A DNA stretch of 64,000 bases from Flavobacterium sp. 11. Lineage in GTDB: Bacteria; Bacteroidota; Bacteroidia; Flavobacteriales; Flavobacteriaceae. The notes beneath the pieces were generated by a model. The model ran no database searches, was not told the origin of the DNA, and was given only the letters and a program-made list of their open reading frames with translations. Positions 25,304 through 33,918 of this stretch are shown one piece after another (the first letter of the stretch is position 1; every line of letters starts with the position of its first letter). The stretch is from NCBI RefSeq assembly GCF_002754315.1, contig NZ_PEFE01000001.1, forward strand, positions 1,240,001 through 1,304,000. Direction: 5' to 3'. Both the position numbers and the translations under genes were made by a program.

Positions 25304-27721
25304 TTATTTATTTTTTTCGAAATTGTCAATCTCCTCATCGGTATGTTCGATGATGTCAATTTTTGGTTCGATGAATTCCTGTTCGTTTGCCAATGTTTTA
25401 TTCAACGTCAATACCAAAGCCGGCAATAACATCAAATTCGACAGCATTCCGAACAATAATGTCAACGAAATCAATCCGCCAAGAGCAATTGTTCCTCCAA
25501 AACTGGACAACATAAATACCGAAAACCCGAAAAATAACACGATAGAAGTATAAAACATGCTCAAACCGGCATCTGTAAATGTGGCGTAAACAGACTTGCG
25601 GATTTTCCAGTTGTTTTTCTTTAATTCCTCGCGGTATTGCGCCAAAAATCGAATCGTATCATCTACCGAAAGTCCAAACGCAATCCCGAAAACCAAAATC
25701 GTTGATGGTTTCAGCGGAATATCCAGAAAGCCCATAATTCCTGCCGTTAGCAACAACGGCAATAAATTCGGGATAATAGAAACCAGTACCATTTTGAACG
25801 AACGGAACATAAACGCCACCAAAAGTGAGGTTAGGAAAAAGGCAAAAACCAAAGAGGAAAGCAAATTATCCAGCAGGTAACCGGTTCCTTTTTGGAAAAC
25901 CAATGCTTTTCCGGTAATGCTAACGTTGTATTGACTTGGTGGAAAAAGCTTATCTGCTTTTTTACGAATTTCAGCTTCAATTTTGGCAATATTATCGCCG
26001 TTTTCATCGCGCATAAAAGTTGTGATTCGGGCAAATTGTCCAGTAGAATCCACATAACTTTTCATCAGATTGTCTTTCGAGTTTTTTGTGGCATTTTTAG
26101 CATATGACAAAATAAACGACTGTTCCTGTGACGTCGGCAATTCATAATATTCCGGATTTCCGTTGTAGTATGCTTGCTTGGAATATTTAACCAAATTGAC
26201 AATGGAAATGGGTTTTGATAGTTCCGGGATTTCGTCAATGGTTTCCTCGAGTTCTTCCATTCGCCTCAGCGTAGACAATCTCATGACTCCTTTTTTACGT
26301 TTGGTGTCAATCATGATTTCCAGCGGCATAACACCATCAAATTCTTTTTCGAAGAAAACAATATCTTCAAAAAAGGCTTCTTTTTTAGGCATGTCTTCAA
26401 TCAAACTGCCGGAAATACGCATTTCATAGATTCCGATAATACTAATTACTAAAAGTAGAATTGCAACGACGTAAATCGAAAAGCGATTGTATTTTACGTT
26501 TCTCAGAATCCAATCCATGAAAACCTTAACATAATTTCGGTCTAAATGCTCAATGTGGCGCTCTTTTGGCGCTGGAATATAACTGTGAAAAATAGGGATA
26601 ACAATGATACACAAAAAGAAAAGTGCCATAATATTGATGGAAGTCACCACCCCAAATTCTAATAACAATTGATTATTTGAAGCGACAAACGTAGCAAAAC
26701 CAATAGCTGTGGTAAGATTTGTCATTAGTGTTGCCATTCCCACTTTGGTAGTAACACGCTGTAAGGCTTTGGCTTTATTGTGGTGAACTTTGTATTCCTG
26801 ATGGTATTTATTGGTCAGGAAAATACAATTCGGAATTCCGATTACGATGATTAATGAAGGAACTAAAGCCGTTAAAACCGTGATTTCGTAATTCAATAAT
26901 CCTAAAAATCCAAAGGACCACATCACGCCGATAATAACAATTACCATTGATATTAAGGTGGCTCTAAAACTTCTAAAAAAGAAGAAGAAAAGCAATGAAG
27001 TGACTAATAATGAGGCGCCAATGAAGATGCTTATTTCATCTGTAATGGTTTTTGCATTCAGCGTTCGGATGTAAGGCATTCCCGAAACACGCAGGTCGAT
27101 TCCGGTTTCTTTTTCGAATGTTTCGACTGCAGGAACTAATTTATCAAGAACAAAATCTTTTCGGGCCGCCGTGTTTACAATTTTTTTATCCATGTAAACG
27201 GCTGAACGTATGCTTCCCGATCTTTTGTTGAAAAGCAATCCTTCGTAAAACGGTAAATCATTGAAAAGTTCTTTCCTTATTTTTTGAAGATAGGCTGGAT
27301 CAACGGTTTTGCTTTGGTCCACAAAAGGAACCAATTCAAAGGTTGCCAACGAATCATTTTTTTGTAATTTCTTTAAGTCATTTAATGAAATTACTAAATC
27401 TACCGCTTGGTCTCCTTTCAGGGTATTCATCAGTTTACTCCAGGAAGCATAAGCTTTTGGGGTAAATATGGCATTGTCTTTTACACCTATGATGACTAGA
27501 TTTCCTTCTTCACCAAATTTATTTAAAAAGGCATTGTACTGAATGTTTACAATATTGTCATCCGGTAATAAATTGGCTTCGGTAAAGGTGAAGTGGATAT
27601 TCTTCCATTGCATTGCTAAAAGAGCTGTTATCGCTACAATAATGGATAACATCAAAATTCTATTTCTAAGGACAATTCGGGCTATTAATTCCCAAAATCC
27701 TAAACTAAACCACTTAATCAT
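25304..27721 (-). CDS. MMPL/RND superfamily transporter (HpnN/Patched-like)
   Basis: 805 residues, about 12 transmembrane helices in two RND halves, each with a large periplasmic loop after the first helix (about 40-220 and about 430-600) and a run of five helices (about 228-370 and about 615-770). Motifs GIPNCIFLTNKYHQEY and FGIAFGLSVDDTIRFLAQYREE carry the intramembrane acidic residues expected for proton-coupled RND pumps. Family members move lipids, hopanoids or sterols; the substrate here is unknown. No membrane-fusion or outer-membrane partner is adjacent. It ends in an acidic tail (PKIDIIEHTDEEID). Confidence 0.88.
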   Translation of the reverse strand: MIKWFSLGFWELIARIVLRNRILMLSIIVAITALLAMQWKNIHFTFTEANLLPDDNIVNIQYNAFLNKFGEEGNLVIIGVKDNAIFTPKAYASWSKLMNTLKGDQAVDLVISLNDLKKLQKNDSLATFELVPFVDQSKTVDPAYLQKIRKELFNDLPFYEGLLFNKRSGSIRSAVYMDKKIVNTAARKDFVLDKLVPAVETFEKETGIDLRVSGMPYIRTLNAKTITDEISIFIGASLLVTSLLFFFFFRSFRATLISMVIVIIGVMWSFGFLGLLNYEITVLTALVPSLIIVIGIPNCIFLTNKYHQEYKVHHNKAKALQRVTTKVGMATLMTNLTTAIGFATFVASNNQLLLEFGVVTSINIMALFFLCIIVIPIFHSYIPAPKERHIEHLDRNYVKVFMDWILRNVKYNRFSIYVVAILLLVISIIGIYEMRISGSLIEDMPKKEAFFEDIVFFEKEFDGVMPLEIMIDTKRKKGVMRLSTLRRMEELEETIDEIPELSKPISIVNLVKYSKQAYYNGNPEYYELPTSQEQSFILSYAKNATKNSKDNLMKSYVDSTGQFARITTFMRDENGDNIAKIEAEIRKKADKLFPPSQYNVSITGKALVFQKGTGYLLDNLLSSLVFAFFLTSLLVAFMFRSFKMVLVSIIPNLLPLLLTAGIMGFLDIPLKPSTILVFGIAFGLSVDDTIRFLAQYREELKKNNWKIRKSVYATFTDAGLSMFYTSIVLFFGFSVFMLSSFGGTIALGGLISLTLLFGMLSNLMLLPALVLTLNKTLANEQEFIEPKIDIIEHTDEEIDNFEKNK

Positions 27722-27913
27722 AATTCATATTTAACGGCGGTAAAGGTAGTCAAAACCGCTATAAATCATTTGTTTTAACTAAAACTTTTTGTTGTTGTAT
27801 GGGACTGATTATGCCGGTTTTTTATTTTACAATTAAATAATTTTGTGGGATATAAATTATACATTTGAATTTCTCATCTTTGTTTTTTTAGAGTTGAGCA
27901 TGAATACATAAAA

Positions 27914-30190
27914 ATGGATATGAAGAATTATAAAAATACATTGTTTTATTTAGGTGTAACAGGTGGTTTCACTGCATTAATGTATTGGATTATTAGTAAA
28001 GGAAAAAAATTAGAAGCAAGTGAAGTTATTGTAACGCCTGAAAGCGGAAACGGTTCTTGGGGTGATTTTATAGCTTCTATGCAACATAATTTTCAGGATC
28101 CTTTAGCCATCCTTTTGGCACAAATTATAACGATAATACTTGTTGCCCGAGTTTTTGGTTGGATTTTCAAGAAAATTGGACAACCATCAGTAATCGGGGA
28201 GATTATTGCGGGAATTGTTCTTGGACCGTCCTTATTGGGATTGTATTTTCCTGAATTTTCCGGGGCATTATTCCCGGCTGAATCCTTAGGAAATTTAAAA
28301 TTTTTGAGTCAGATAGGATTGATACTTTTTATGTTCGTCATAGGAATGGAACTCGATTTGAAAGTGCTGAAAAACAAAGCTAATGAAGCGGTGGTAATCA
28401 GTCATGCCAGTATCGTTATCCCTTTTGCACTTGGGATTGGATTGGCTTATTTTGTTTACAATCGATTTGCTCCCGAAGGAGTGAAATTCCTTGCTTTCAG
28501 TTTGTTTATGGGAATAGCCTTGAGTATTACTGCTTTCCCGGTTTTAGCAAGAATTGTTCAGGAACGAGGAATTCATAAAACAAAATTAGGAGCTATTGTC
28601 ATTACGTGCGCCGCTGCCGATGATATTACCGCTTGGTGTATTCTGGCCGTGGTAATTGCTATTGTAAAAGCGGGAACTTTCGTCAGTTCATTATACATTA
28701 TTATGTTGGCAGTACTTTATGTTGTTGCCATGATTTTTATTGTAAAACCATTTTTGAAAAGAATTGGGGATTTGTATGGTTCAAAAGACACTATAATCAA
28801 ACCGGTTGTAGCTATCTTTTTCCTGGTACTGATTCTTTCGTCCTATGCTACTGAAGTTATTGGGATTCATGCACTTTTTGGAGCGTTTATGGCGGGAGCT
28901 ATTATGCCGGATGTTCCAAAATTCAGAACGATATTCATAGAAAAAGTAGAGGATGTTGCGTTGATACTTTTACTGCCTTTGTTTTTTGTTTTCACGGGTT
29001 TGAAAACAGAAATTGGCCTTATTAATGATCCTTACTTATGGAAAGTTACCGGTTTTATTATTTTGGTAGCCGTAGTGGGAAAATTTTTAGGAAGTGCTTT
29101 AGCAGCCAAATTCGTAGGACAGAATTGGCGAGACAGTTTGACTATTGGCGCCTTGATGAACACCAGAGGACTGATGGAATTGATTGTTTTAAACATCGGT
29201 TTAGAACTTAAAGTTTTAACTCCCGAAGTGTTTACAATGATGGTAATCATGGCTTTGGTTACTACTTTTATGACGGGACCTGCTTTGGATTTAATCAATT
29301 ATATTTTTAAAACTAAAGATGGTGTTGAAATTATTGAACAAACAAACCATAATAAATATCGAATTTTAATTTCATTCGGGAACAACGAAAAAGGAAAATC
29401 CTTGTTGCGATTGGCCAATAGTTTAATAAAAAGGCAAAAAAACACTTCCAGTATTACCGTGATGCATCTATCTTTAAGTGATGAGGTGCATACTTTTAAC
29501 ATGGAAGACAAAGAAAAAAATAGTTTTTACCCTATTGTTGAAGAATCTCACCTACTTAAACAGGATATTACCACCATTTTTAAAGCAACGATGGATATTG
29601 AAACCGAGATTGCCGATGTTGCCAATCAAGGGGATTATGATTTACTGCTGATAGGTTTGGGAAAATCAATATTTGAAGGAACCATTCTTGGAAAAGTAAT
29701 TGGTTTTACCACAAGAATAATCAATCCGGATCGATTGATTGATAAGTTCACCGGAAAAGAAGGGTTGTTTGAAAATTCCCCTTTTGACGAAAGAACCAGA
29801 CAGATTATTTCTAAAACCAAGATGCCAATAGGGATTTTGATCGATAAAGATTTACAGCAAGTAAACCATGTTTTTATTCCAATTTTCAGCCCTGAGGATT
29901 CTTTTTTGATTGATTATGTGCAAAAATTAATTTACAACAACAATTCTAAAATTATTCTGTTAGATGTAAATGGGCATCTTACAACTAATTTTGTGATGAA
30001 CAGCGCTATAGATTCTTTGGAACAAAAACATCCAAACAATATTAGTTTGATAACCAATAAAATAATTAAAAAGGAATTTTTGGATCAACAGGATTTAATG
30101 TTAATCAGTCTTGAAAGCTGGAAAGAACTCGTTGATTCCAGAAGTACTTGGTTGAGCGGCGTTCCTTCGGTATTAATTATAAAGCATTAA
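27914..30190 (+). CDS. cation:proton antiporter (CPA2, KefB/NapA-like) with C-terminal USP-like domain
   Basis: 758 residues: an N-terminal helix, then about 12 helices of the Na/H-exchanger domain (about 60-455) including GQPSVIGEIIAGIVLGPSLLG, TCAAADDITAWCILA (the paired acidic residues of the ion site) and LIVLNIGLELKVLTPEVFTMMVIMALVTTFMTGPAL. The C-terminal 290 residues (KYRILISFGNNEKGKSLLRLANSL... onward) look like tandem universal-stress-type domains, likely regulatory. It is co-transcribed with the SMR gene (1-bp gap). Confidence 0.9.
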   Translation: MDMKNYKNTLFYLGVTGGFTALMYWIISKGKKLEASEVIVTPESGNGSWGDFIASMQHNFQDPLAILLAQIITIILVARVFGWIFKKIGQPSVIGEIIAGIVLGPSLLGLYFPEFSGALFPAESLGNLKFLSQIGLILFMFVIGMELDLKVLKNKANEAVVISHASIVIPFALGIGLAYFVYNRFAPEGVKFLAFSLFMGIALSITAFPVLARIVQERGIHKTKLGAIVITCAAADDITAWCILAVVIAIVKAGTFVSSLYIIMLAVLYVVAMIFIVKPFLKRIGDLYGSKDTIIKPVVAIFFLVLILSSYATEVIGIHALFGAFMAGAIMPDVPKFRTIFIEKVEDVALILLLPLFFVFTGLKTEIGLINDPYLWKVTGFIILVAVVGKFLGSALAAKFVGQNWRDSLTIGALMNTRGLMELIVLNIGLELKVLTPEVFTMMVIMALVTTFMTGPALDLINYIFKTKDGVEIIEQTNHNKYRILISFGNNEKGKSLLRLANSLIKRQKNTSSITVMHLSLSDEVHTFNMEDKEKNSFYPIVEESHLLKQDITTIFKATMDIETEIADVANQGDYDLLLIGLGKSIFEGTILGKVIGFTTRIINPDRLIDKFTGKEGLFENSPFDERTRQIISKTKMPIGILIDKDLQQVNHVFIPIFSPEDSFLIDYVQKLIYNNNSKIILLDVNGHLTTNFVMNSAIDSLEQKHPNNISLITNKIIKKEFLDQQDLMLISLESWKELVDSRSTWLSGVPSVLIIKH

Positions 30191-30191
30191 C

Positions 30192-30521
30192 ATGAACTGG
30201 ATTTTATTGATTATCGGCGGTCTTTTTGAAGTAGGTTTCGCGACTTGTTTGGGCAAAGCCAAAGAAAGTTCAGGAACGACATCAACATTATGGTTGGGCG
30301 GATTCTTAATATGTTTGACAATAAGTATGGTGTTGCTTTACAAAGCCACACAAACATTGCCTATTGGAACGGCTTATGCGGTTTGGACAGGAATTGGGGC
30401 AGTAGGAACAGTTCTTGTTGGAATTTTTGTATTTAAAGAACCGGCCGATTTCTGGCGAATATTTTTCATTACCACTTTGATCAGTTCTATTATTGGTTTG
30501 AAATTTGTTTCGAGCCATTAA
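30192..30521 (+). CDS. SMR family transporter (SugE/Gdx-like)
   Basis: A small multidrug resistance protein, 109 residues, four helices. The proton-coupling Glu is E13 in GGLFEVGFATCLGKAK. GTAYAVWTGIGAVGTVLVGIFVFKEP is the conserved second-half motif. A charged residue (K22) in helix 1 and the sequence type fit the SugE/Gdx branch, many of which export guanidinium, but I cannot assign the substrate. The gap to the antiporter is 1 bp. Its TAA overlaps the stop of the convergent DUF5686 gene. Confidence 0.88.
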   Translation: MNWILLIIGGLFEVGFATCLGKAKESSGTTSTLWLGGFLICLTISMVLLYKATQTLPIGTAYAVWTGIGAVGTVLVGIFVFKEPADFWRIFFITTLISSIIGLKFVSSH

Positions 30522-33016
30522 AGTCCCAGATTAAGGACGAAACTTATTTTTACCGCAATATTATCTTGAAATTTACTCAGCTGGTTTGGACCGTATCGGT
30601 AAAATCCGCCTAATCCCAAGCCATTATAAATTTGGTTTAACTCTATTCCAGATTCGAAATAACCTTTGTCCAAGGTTTTGTAATCCAATCCGACATGTTG
30701 TTCCGGTTTGCGTAAATTTCCCCAAGCCATTCTGGAAACAAGAACTAAGGAAGGTTTTACTTTTTTGAATAATGTTACGCGGCTAAAACCATGTTTGAAT
30801 TGAAAATAAGCGTATTCACTGGAGAAAAATTCATTGAAAAACATGGTTTCAAAACTGTTTTTTCCTGCAAAAGTGATTCTCTGCATGATGGTTTCTTTGG
30901 TAATATTATTAGGAGACGTATTGTATAAATGTGTCAGCGGTACATCACCAAGAGCATAACCGGCTTCGAAAAGTAGACTTGTTTTTTGCCCGTTTAAATA
31001 TTTCTTTTCATACTCTGTTTTGAAATCAAATTTGCTGAATTCAAAATCATTTTGCATAACCTTAGGCAGGGATTGTGTGTATTGAAAAGTGAATTTCGGG
31101 AAACGTTTTTCTACTTCAATTCGTCCCGTAGGCGTTTGCATGTAATCGCTGAATGGATTCCATCGTAAAGAAACCATTGCGGTTGTCATTACATAACTCG
31201 AGTATAATTTCTCGTTTAGGTTGAATATATAATTGAATTTTGGTTCTATTGCGGCACGGGAAAGTTCCCAGAAACTTTCTGTTTTCGGAATAATTTTGGT
31301 TTCTATAAATGTTTTCCAACTCACATAATTGTAAAATGTACTGATGTTTATCGGTCTTGGATCATAGATTTTGAACGCTTTTTTATCAATTGTAAACACG
31401 GTGCTTGCAATTTCCCGAACATCATCGGTATAGGAAACGCCAATCCAGGAATTGGAAAATTTGCCAACCCGAGTCGCCATTCCCAAATTGTATTTGAAAT
31501 TCCCATCCTTAGTTCCATAAGCGGTGTAGCCTTCGATTCTGAATTTTTTTGAAAATTGTTCATTGGTGACTCCGCCAATTCCCAATCTGAATCCTTCGTA
31601 ATTATTATAACTGAATAATTTACGTAAGTCTAAATCGAATTTTCCTATTGGTAAATATCCGTTGATGATTTTTCGACCAAAACGGATGCGGCTTTCAATT
31701 CGTTTTTTGGAAGAAATACTGTCCAATGCCAAATACGTTTTTTGGCTTCGACTGTCTAAGCTGTCTTTTCTGTAAGTGTTCCAAAAATGTTCTGGTTTGT
31801 TAATTGCATCGTCTTTGATTTCGATGTAAATCGCCGATTTTTTAATTTGTATCGGAATGTTATATTGAATTTCAAAATTATTCGTGTGCGAAAGCAAATA
31901 AGTAAAATCTGAAGCAACCTTTTTTCTTTCTTTAAAATCTTGTTCTACATCGCCATCAAATTGAATCGTTCCGCCAAGAATTTTTATATCGTCATCATTC
32001 TTGCCCTTTACAATTTTAAACGTTTTGTCTGTTGGAAACCATAATTTTTCATTGGGAATGTACTTGAAATCATGAATTCCGCTAATGTCAAGAACGCCTT
32101 TTATGCGCATTACCGCTTTGGCAACAGCAAAATTATTTTGGTCAATATAAAGTACACCTTCCAGTCCTGATGCTTTTCTTTTTTTCTTGTTTTTGAAGTA
32201 AATCATATAGGTGTTTCTGCCGTCAATGATAAGTGAATCCAAGAGTTTATAGTTGTAATCGTTTAGCGCATCATTGGCAATAGGACTGTTGTATTTGGTT
32301 TCAAAAAGTTCGTAACTGGAATCGTAAATAGAGAATGACTGTAAATTGAAAGCAATGATTTCATAAACAGGTTGCTTGAAACCAGCCATTTTGGTACCTA
32401 ATATCGTTTCTTTTAATGTACTATTGGCAAATTGATATTGTGACACTTTTTCGGTTTGAAAAAGATGCTGTTGGCGTATGACGTCTTTAAATTTATAATC
32501 GGAAGAGTCAATTTTTGAGAATTGTTTCCCAATAGATTTTTGGACAAAAACAGAATCGATTCTTCCGTCAATAGAGTCAGGATTTGCGGTTACAATGAGT
32601 TTATTGTAGGATTTAAATTCAAAACTGCGGAGCTTTTTCTGTGGATTATTGTTATTCTTATTTTTGATTGTCTTCCTGATAATTGCCAAAGCCGGGTTTT
32701 CATTTGAAATTCTCACTTCATTCAAATTATCCGTTTTTTGGGAAAGAACAACCACATAATAATTTTTGTTTTTTTCAATGGCAATCCTAGCCTTGGTGAA
32801 ACCAATATAAGAAATATCAAAAGCTGTAAAGGGAATTGCTGTTGCGATACTAAACTTTCCATCTACATCAGAGATGGTATTTAGGCCATTATTTGTAGTA
32901 ATGGTGGCAAACGGCAACGGTTTGTTGGTGTTAGATTCTTTCACAATTCCATTTACCTGAAATTGCGCCTGTAGCGAAAGCGTTAAAAAAAAGAAGAACA
33001 AACACAATTGCTTCAT
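30518..33016 (-). CDS. DUF5686 outer-membrane protein with carboxypeptidase-regulatory-like domain
   Basis: 832 residues: signal peptide MKQLCLFFFFLTLSLQAQ, a CarboxypepD_reg-like domain (about 20-100, VNGIVKESNTNKPLPFATITTNNGLNTISDVDGKFSI), a large middle part, and a C-terminal beta-barrel-like region ending FQDNIAVKISFVLNLGL. The architecture is that of the Bacteroidota DUF5686 outer-membrane family; function unknown. Its stop overlaps the SMR gene stop. It lies downstream of frr across the accessory islet, and I infer they were neighbours before that islet entered. Confidence 0.85.
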   Translation of the reverse strand: MKQLCLFFFFLTLSLQAQFQVNGIVKESNTNKPLPFATITTNNGLNTISDVDGKFSIATAIPFTAFDISYIGFTKARIAIEKNKNYYVVVLSQKTDNLNEVRISNENPALAIIRKTIKNKNNNNPQKKLRSFEFKSYNKLIVTANPDSIDGRIDSVFVQKSIGKQFSKIDSSDYKFKDVIRQQHLFQTEKVSQYQFANSTLKETILGTKMAGFKQPVYEIIAFNLQSFSIYDSSYELFETKYNSPIANDALNDYNYKLLDSLIIDGRNTYMIYFKNKKKRKASGLEGVLYIDQNNFAVAKAVMRIKGVLDISGIHDFKYIPNEKLWFPTDKTFKIVKGKNDDDIKILGGTIQFDGDVEQDFKERKKVASDFTYLLSHTNNFEIQYNIPIQIKKSAIYIEIKDDAINKPEHFWNTYRKDSLDSRSQKTYLALDSISSKKRIESRIRFGRKIINGYLPIGKFDLDLRKLFSYNNYEGFRLGIGGVTNEQFSKKFRIEGYTAYGTKDGNFKYNLGMATRVGKFSNSWIGVSYTDDVREIASTVFTIDKKAFKIYDPRPINISTFYNYVSWKTFIETKIIPKTESFWELSRAAIEPKFNYIFNLNEKLYSSYVMTTAMVSLRWNPFSDYMQTPTGRIEVEKRFPKFTFQYTQSLPKVMQNDFEFSKFDFKTEYEKKYLNGQKTSLLFEAGYALGDVPLTHLYNTSPNNITKETIMQRITFAGKNSFETMFFNEFFSSEYAYFQFKHGFSRVTLFKKVKPSLVLVSRMAWGNLRKPEQHVGLDYKTLDKGYFESGIELNQIYNGLGLGGFYRYGPNQLSKFQDNIAVKISFVLNLGL

Positions 33017-33074
33017 AAATAGGGTTTACTGCAAAACGGGTATAATCTCGTTTTGGTATCGCAAAAATAACAAT

Positions 33075-33113
33075 AAAAAAATCCGTCTCGCAAAACTAAC
33101 GAGGCGGATTTTT
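33075..33113 (-). terminator. terminator associated with the frr 3' fragment
   Basis: On the - strand AAAAATCCG(C)CTCG pairs with CGAGACGGATTTTT, followed by T-rich DNA. It is equivalent in position and sequence to the terminator after intact frr at 35743. Confidence 0.75.
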
Positions 33114-33132
33114 AATATAATTTGAAAAGGAA

Positions 33133-33241
33133 TTACACCTTCATGATTTCAGCTTCTTTCACCACTAAAAGTTCATCAATTTTACGAATAAACGTATTAG
33201 TTAAGTTTTTAACTTCTTCTTCGGCACTTTTACAAATGTCC
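33133..33241 (-). pseudogene. 3' fragment of frr (ribosome recycling factor)
   Basis: Encodes the last 34-36 residues of a ribosome recycling factor (ICKSAEEEVKNLTNTFIRK then IDELLVVKEAEIMKV and a stop). Compared with intact frr at 35795 there are about nine base differences in 109 and only three conservative residue changes (Q/K, S/T, Y/F). It stops abruptly at an inverted-repeat element (33246). The 447-bp stretch 33017-33463 holds no complete gene, only this fragment, its terminator and the repeat element. Confidence 0.85.
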
Positions 33242-33245
33242 CCAA

Positions 33246-33375
33246 GCTGGCGCGAGCGTCCCACTCGTCAACACAATTTATACCGAAACATACTTCAAAA
33301 GAAAGCTAAATACTAGCACAAACCTCAATACTATTATTCATTAAGAATTATCACGAGCGGGACGCTCGCGCCAGC
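33246..33375. repeat. REP-like inverted-repeat element abutting the frr fragment
   Basis: A 23-bp arm at 33246-33268 (GCTGGCGCGAGCGTCCCACTC...) and its complement at 33353-33375 (one mismatch) enclose 84 AT-rich bases. The arms are far more GC-rich than the surroundings. A further palindrome GCTAGCGCTAGC follows at 33383-33394. Similar GC-rich REP units are linked to RAYT transposases in other genomes; none is visible here. Confidence 0.8.
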
Positions 33376-33463
33376 AGGGGACGCTAGCGCTAGCGGGGGC
33401 AATTTTTATATACCCAGCAAGAGCTTGCATGAAGCTCTTGTCAAAAGGTACATTTTTAATAAT

Positions 33464-33916
33464 TTATTCCATTACATACACTAAAGAATTAACCTCGGTT
33501 AATTTAATCTTATTTTTTCTGAAATCAGCCATGTCAATAATGTAGTAAATTTGAGGTTTGGACCACTCCCCGAATTCCTCCATATTTTTTTCTAATTTTA
33601 GAAAAAAATTAATATCGATAATTTCTTTTTTATGCTTTTTTAAAAAAGACTTCTTTTCATATCGGTCATTAGCAGGCCTATAGATTCTGTTAAAATCCTT
33701 ATCATACGTAAAAATTCCCAAAGTGTCTTTTTGTAGAAAAAAACCCTGCAAAAAATAGTATCCTCGGCATGTGATACATTCATTTTCAAAATATTTTGTT
33801 TGATTTTTGTCTGCTTTAAACAGTATATATATCGTATCTAGTTTTCTGACTTCTGCAATTTCTTGCGCTTGTAATAAATTTACAAATAAATAGAAGAATA
33901 ATAATGTGACTTTCAT
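33464..33916 (-). CDS. small secreted protein of unknown function
   Basis: 150 residues with a signal peptide (MKVTLLFFYLFVNLLQAQ, cleavage after AQ). The mature part has KADKNQTKYFENECITCRGYYFLQGFFLQKDTLG with a CxxC pair and a Lys/Tyr-rich body. No recognised domain. Its ATG lies 2 bp after the stop of the upstream lipoprotein gene, so it is translationally coupled to it and may be switched with it. Part of the islet between the two frr 3' ends. Confidence 0.7.
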   Translation of the reverse strand: MKVTLLFFYLFVNLLQAQEIAEVRKLDTIYILFKADKNQTKYFENECITCRGYYFLQGFFLQKDTLGIFTYDKDFNRIYRPANDRYEKKSFLKKHKKEIIDINFFLKLEKNMEEFGEWSKPQIYYIIDMADFRKNKIKLTEVNSLVYVME

Positions 33917-33918
33917 AA

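Noticed and set aside
33122..33316. 64-codon + strand open frame across the frr tail and the REP-like element
   Set aside because: It is antisense to an frr fragment and reads through the inverted repeat, with no family-like sequence.
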